Positions 6,303-6,956 of a stretch of 6,956 bases of DNA are shown one piece after another. The DNA comes from Cyanobacteria bacterium OH_CFB_184 (GTDB lineage: Bacteria; Cyanobacteriota; Vampirovibrionia; Gastranaerophilales; Gastranaerophilaceae), in contig JAEZOG010000104.1 of the NCBI GenBank assembly GCA_023414155.1, positions 1-6,956 on the forward strand, read 5' to 3'. The position numbers and the translations under genes are program-made. Each line of letters starts with the position of its first letter. Position 1 is the stretch's first letter. The notes below the pieces were generated by a model that was given only the letters and a program-made list of their open reading frames with translations, searched no databases and was not told the DNA's origin.

Positions 6303-6956
6303 ATGATATTGGAAAGCTACTTAAAAAATGTCAATTTGGAACAAATTAAATTAGCAGTTGGTGTTGAAGAAAAGCACCAATTTATTGACATAAAAGGAAA
6401 AGAGTCTACTTTTTCAGGCTTTATGAAAAAAGAGCTTTTAAACATTTATAAATTATCTAAAAAAGATCCAAAATGGCTTCCTCTAATAGAAGGCTTTGAA
6501 GCATATGCTCAGGAGAATTTGCCTCAAAGAAAAAAAATAATTAAGCGATTTATAAACGTATTAAAAGCAGAATTAAATCCTAATTCATCAAAATCAGATA
6601 CAAGTGAGGCCTTGGATTCTTCAAGAAAAAGCATTTACGATCAAGATGTAACTTACGTAAAAGGAGTCGGTCCTAAAGTTGCATACTTATTAAATAAGCT
6701 CGGAATTTTTACCGTTTTTGACCTCATAAACTACTTTCCCAAAAAGCACATCGACTACTCTTCAAGGTGCTTTATAAAAGATTTAAAAGAAGGAAACGAT
6801 GTAACAATATTCGGGAAAATAACCTTCGTAAAAGCTTTCACTACAAGAAATAACTTGTCTATCGTGACAGTCAGAATTACAGATGAAACGGCTCCTCTTG
6901 AACTGAATTTCTTTTATCAAAAATCTAACAGATATATGATTGAAAGATACAAAGCA
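6303..6956 (+). CDS. recG: ATP-dependent DNA helicase RecG, N-terminal part (truncated by window edge)
   Basis: The frame opens at ATG 6303, one base after the cyclase stop, and continues off the right edge with 218 residues visible. RecG remodels stalled replication forks and branch-migrates Holliday junctions. Residues 1-115 form an N-terminal extension, helical and Lys-rich with a Ser-rich linker near 94-110. E. coli RecG lacks such a region, whereas Thermotoga and cyanobacterial types have one. From 117 the wedge region begins: YVKGVGPKVAYLLNKLGI (118-135), TVFDLINYFPKKHIDYSS (137-154), then an OB-fold segment (about 160-206, including VTVRITDETAPLEL). The helicase motifs lie beyond the window. 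No Shine-Dalgarno is visible before the ATG, so translation probably depends on ribosomes finishing the cyclase gene. An in-frame TAA at 6288-6290 rules out a much longer start. Confidence 0.88.
   Translation, partial: MILESYLKNVNLEQIKLAVGVEEKHQFIDIKGKESTFSGFMKKELLNIYKLSKKDPKWLPLIEGFEAYAQENLPQRKKIIKRFINVLKAELNPNSSKSDTSEALDSSRKSIYDQDVTYVKGVGPKVAYLLNKLGIFTVFDLINYFPKKHIDYSSRCFIKDLKEGNDVTIFGKITFVKAFTTRNNLSIVTVRITDETAPLELNFFYQKSNRYMIERYKA

Noticed and set aside
1..6956. Defence system, mobile element, CRISPR or RNA gene
   Set aside because: All but short gaps of 92 bases or fewer are filled by housekeeping, envelope and signalling genes. No repeat array, transposase, tRNA-like fold or phage gene was seen.

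Overview
The window is an AT-rich, gene-dense bacterial chromosomal segment with every gene on the + strand. It holds no mobile element, RNA gene or CRISPR array that I can see. The gene content resembles the cyanobacterial line: a MurJ with a GGPFHSA loop, a SpoIID-type peptidoglycan enzyme outside any sporulation locus, a CHASE2-class III adenylate cyclase and a RecG with a long N-terminal extension. With the very low GC and Lys/Asn/Ile-rich proteins, my best guess is a non-photosynthetic relative of Cyanobacteria (Melainabacteria/Vampirovibrionia, for example Gastranaerophilales). That placement is inference from motifs and composition, not from a search.

Layout. (1) Positions 1-112 are the 3' end of an unidentified gene with a basic tail, followed 11 bases later by a small YtxH-family membrane protein (124-387). 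(2) A short AT-rich gap (388-479) carries a consensus -10 box (446-451) inside a perfect 13-bp inverted repeat (411-423 / 461-473). (3) A tightly packed run follows: a secreted SpoIID/LytB-type lytic transglycosylase, MurJ (lipid II flippase, overlapping by 8 bases) and a TsaC/Sua5/YrdC tRNA-modification enzyme (overlapping MurJ by 23 bases). (4) A 45-base gap contains a good promoter (TTGCCA, 18-base spacer, TAAAAT) whose predicted start falls on the ATG of the next gene, so that mRNA may be leaderless. (5) A membrane-bound CHASE2-adenylate cyclase is followed after one base by the 5' part of recG, which runs off the window.

Function. The spoIID-murJ pair joins peptidoglycan hydrolysis/remodelling with precursor export across the membrane. 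TsaC (t6A37 tRNA modification) is a housekeeping passenger. The adenylate cyclase retains all six canonical catalytic residues and should make cAMP in response to an unknown extracytoplasmic signal. RecG is a replication-fork and recombination helicase.

I see no clearly novel system. The points most worth a second look are the inverted repeat around the spoIID promoter and the predicted leaderless start of the cyclase.
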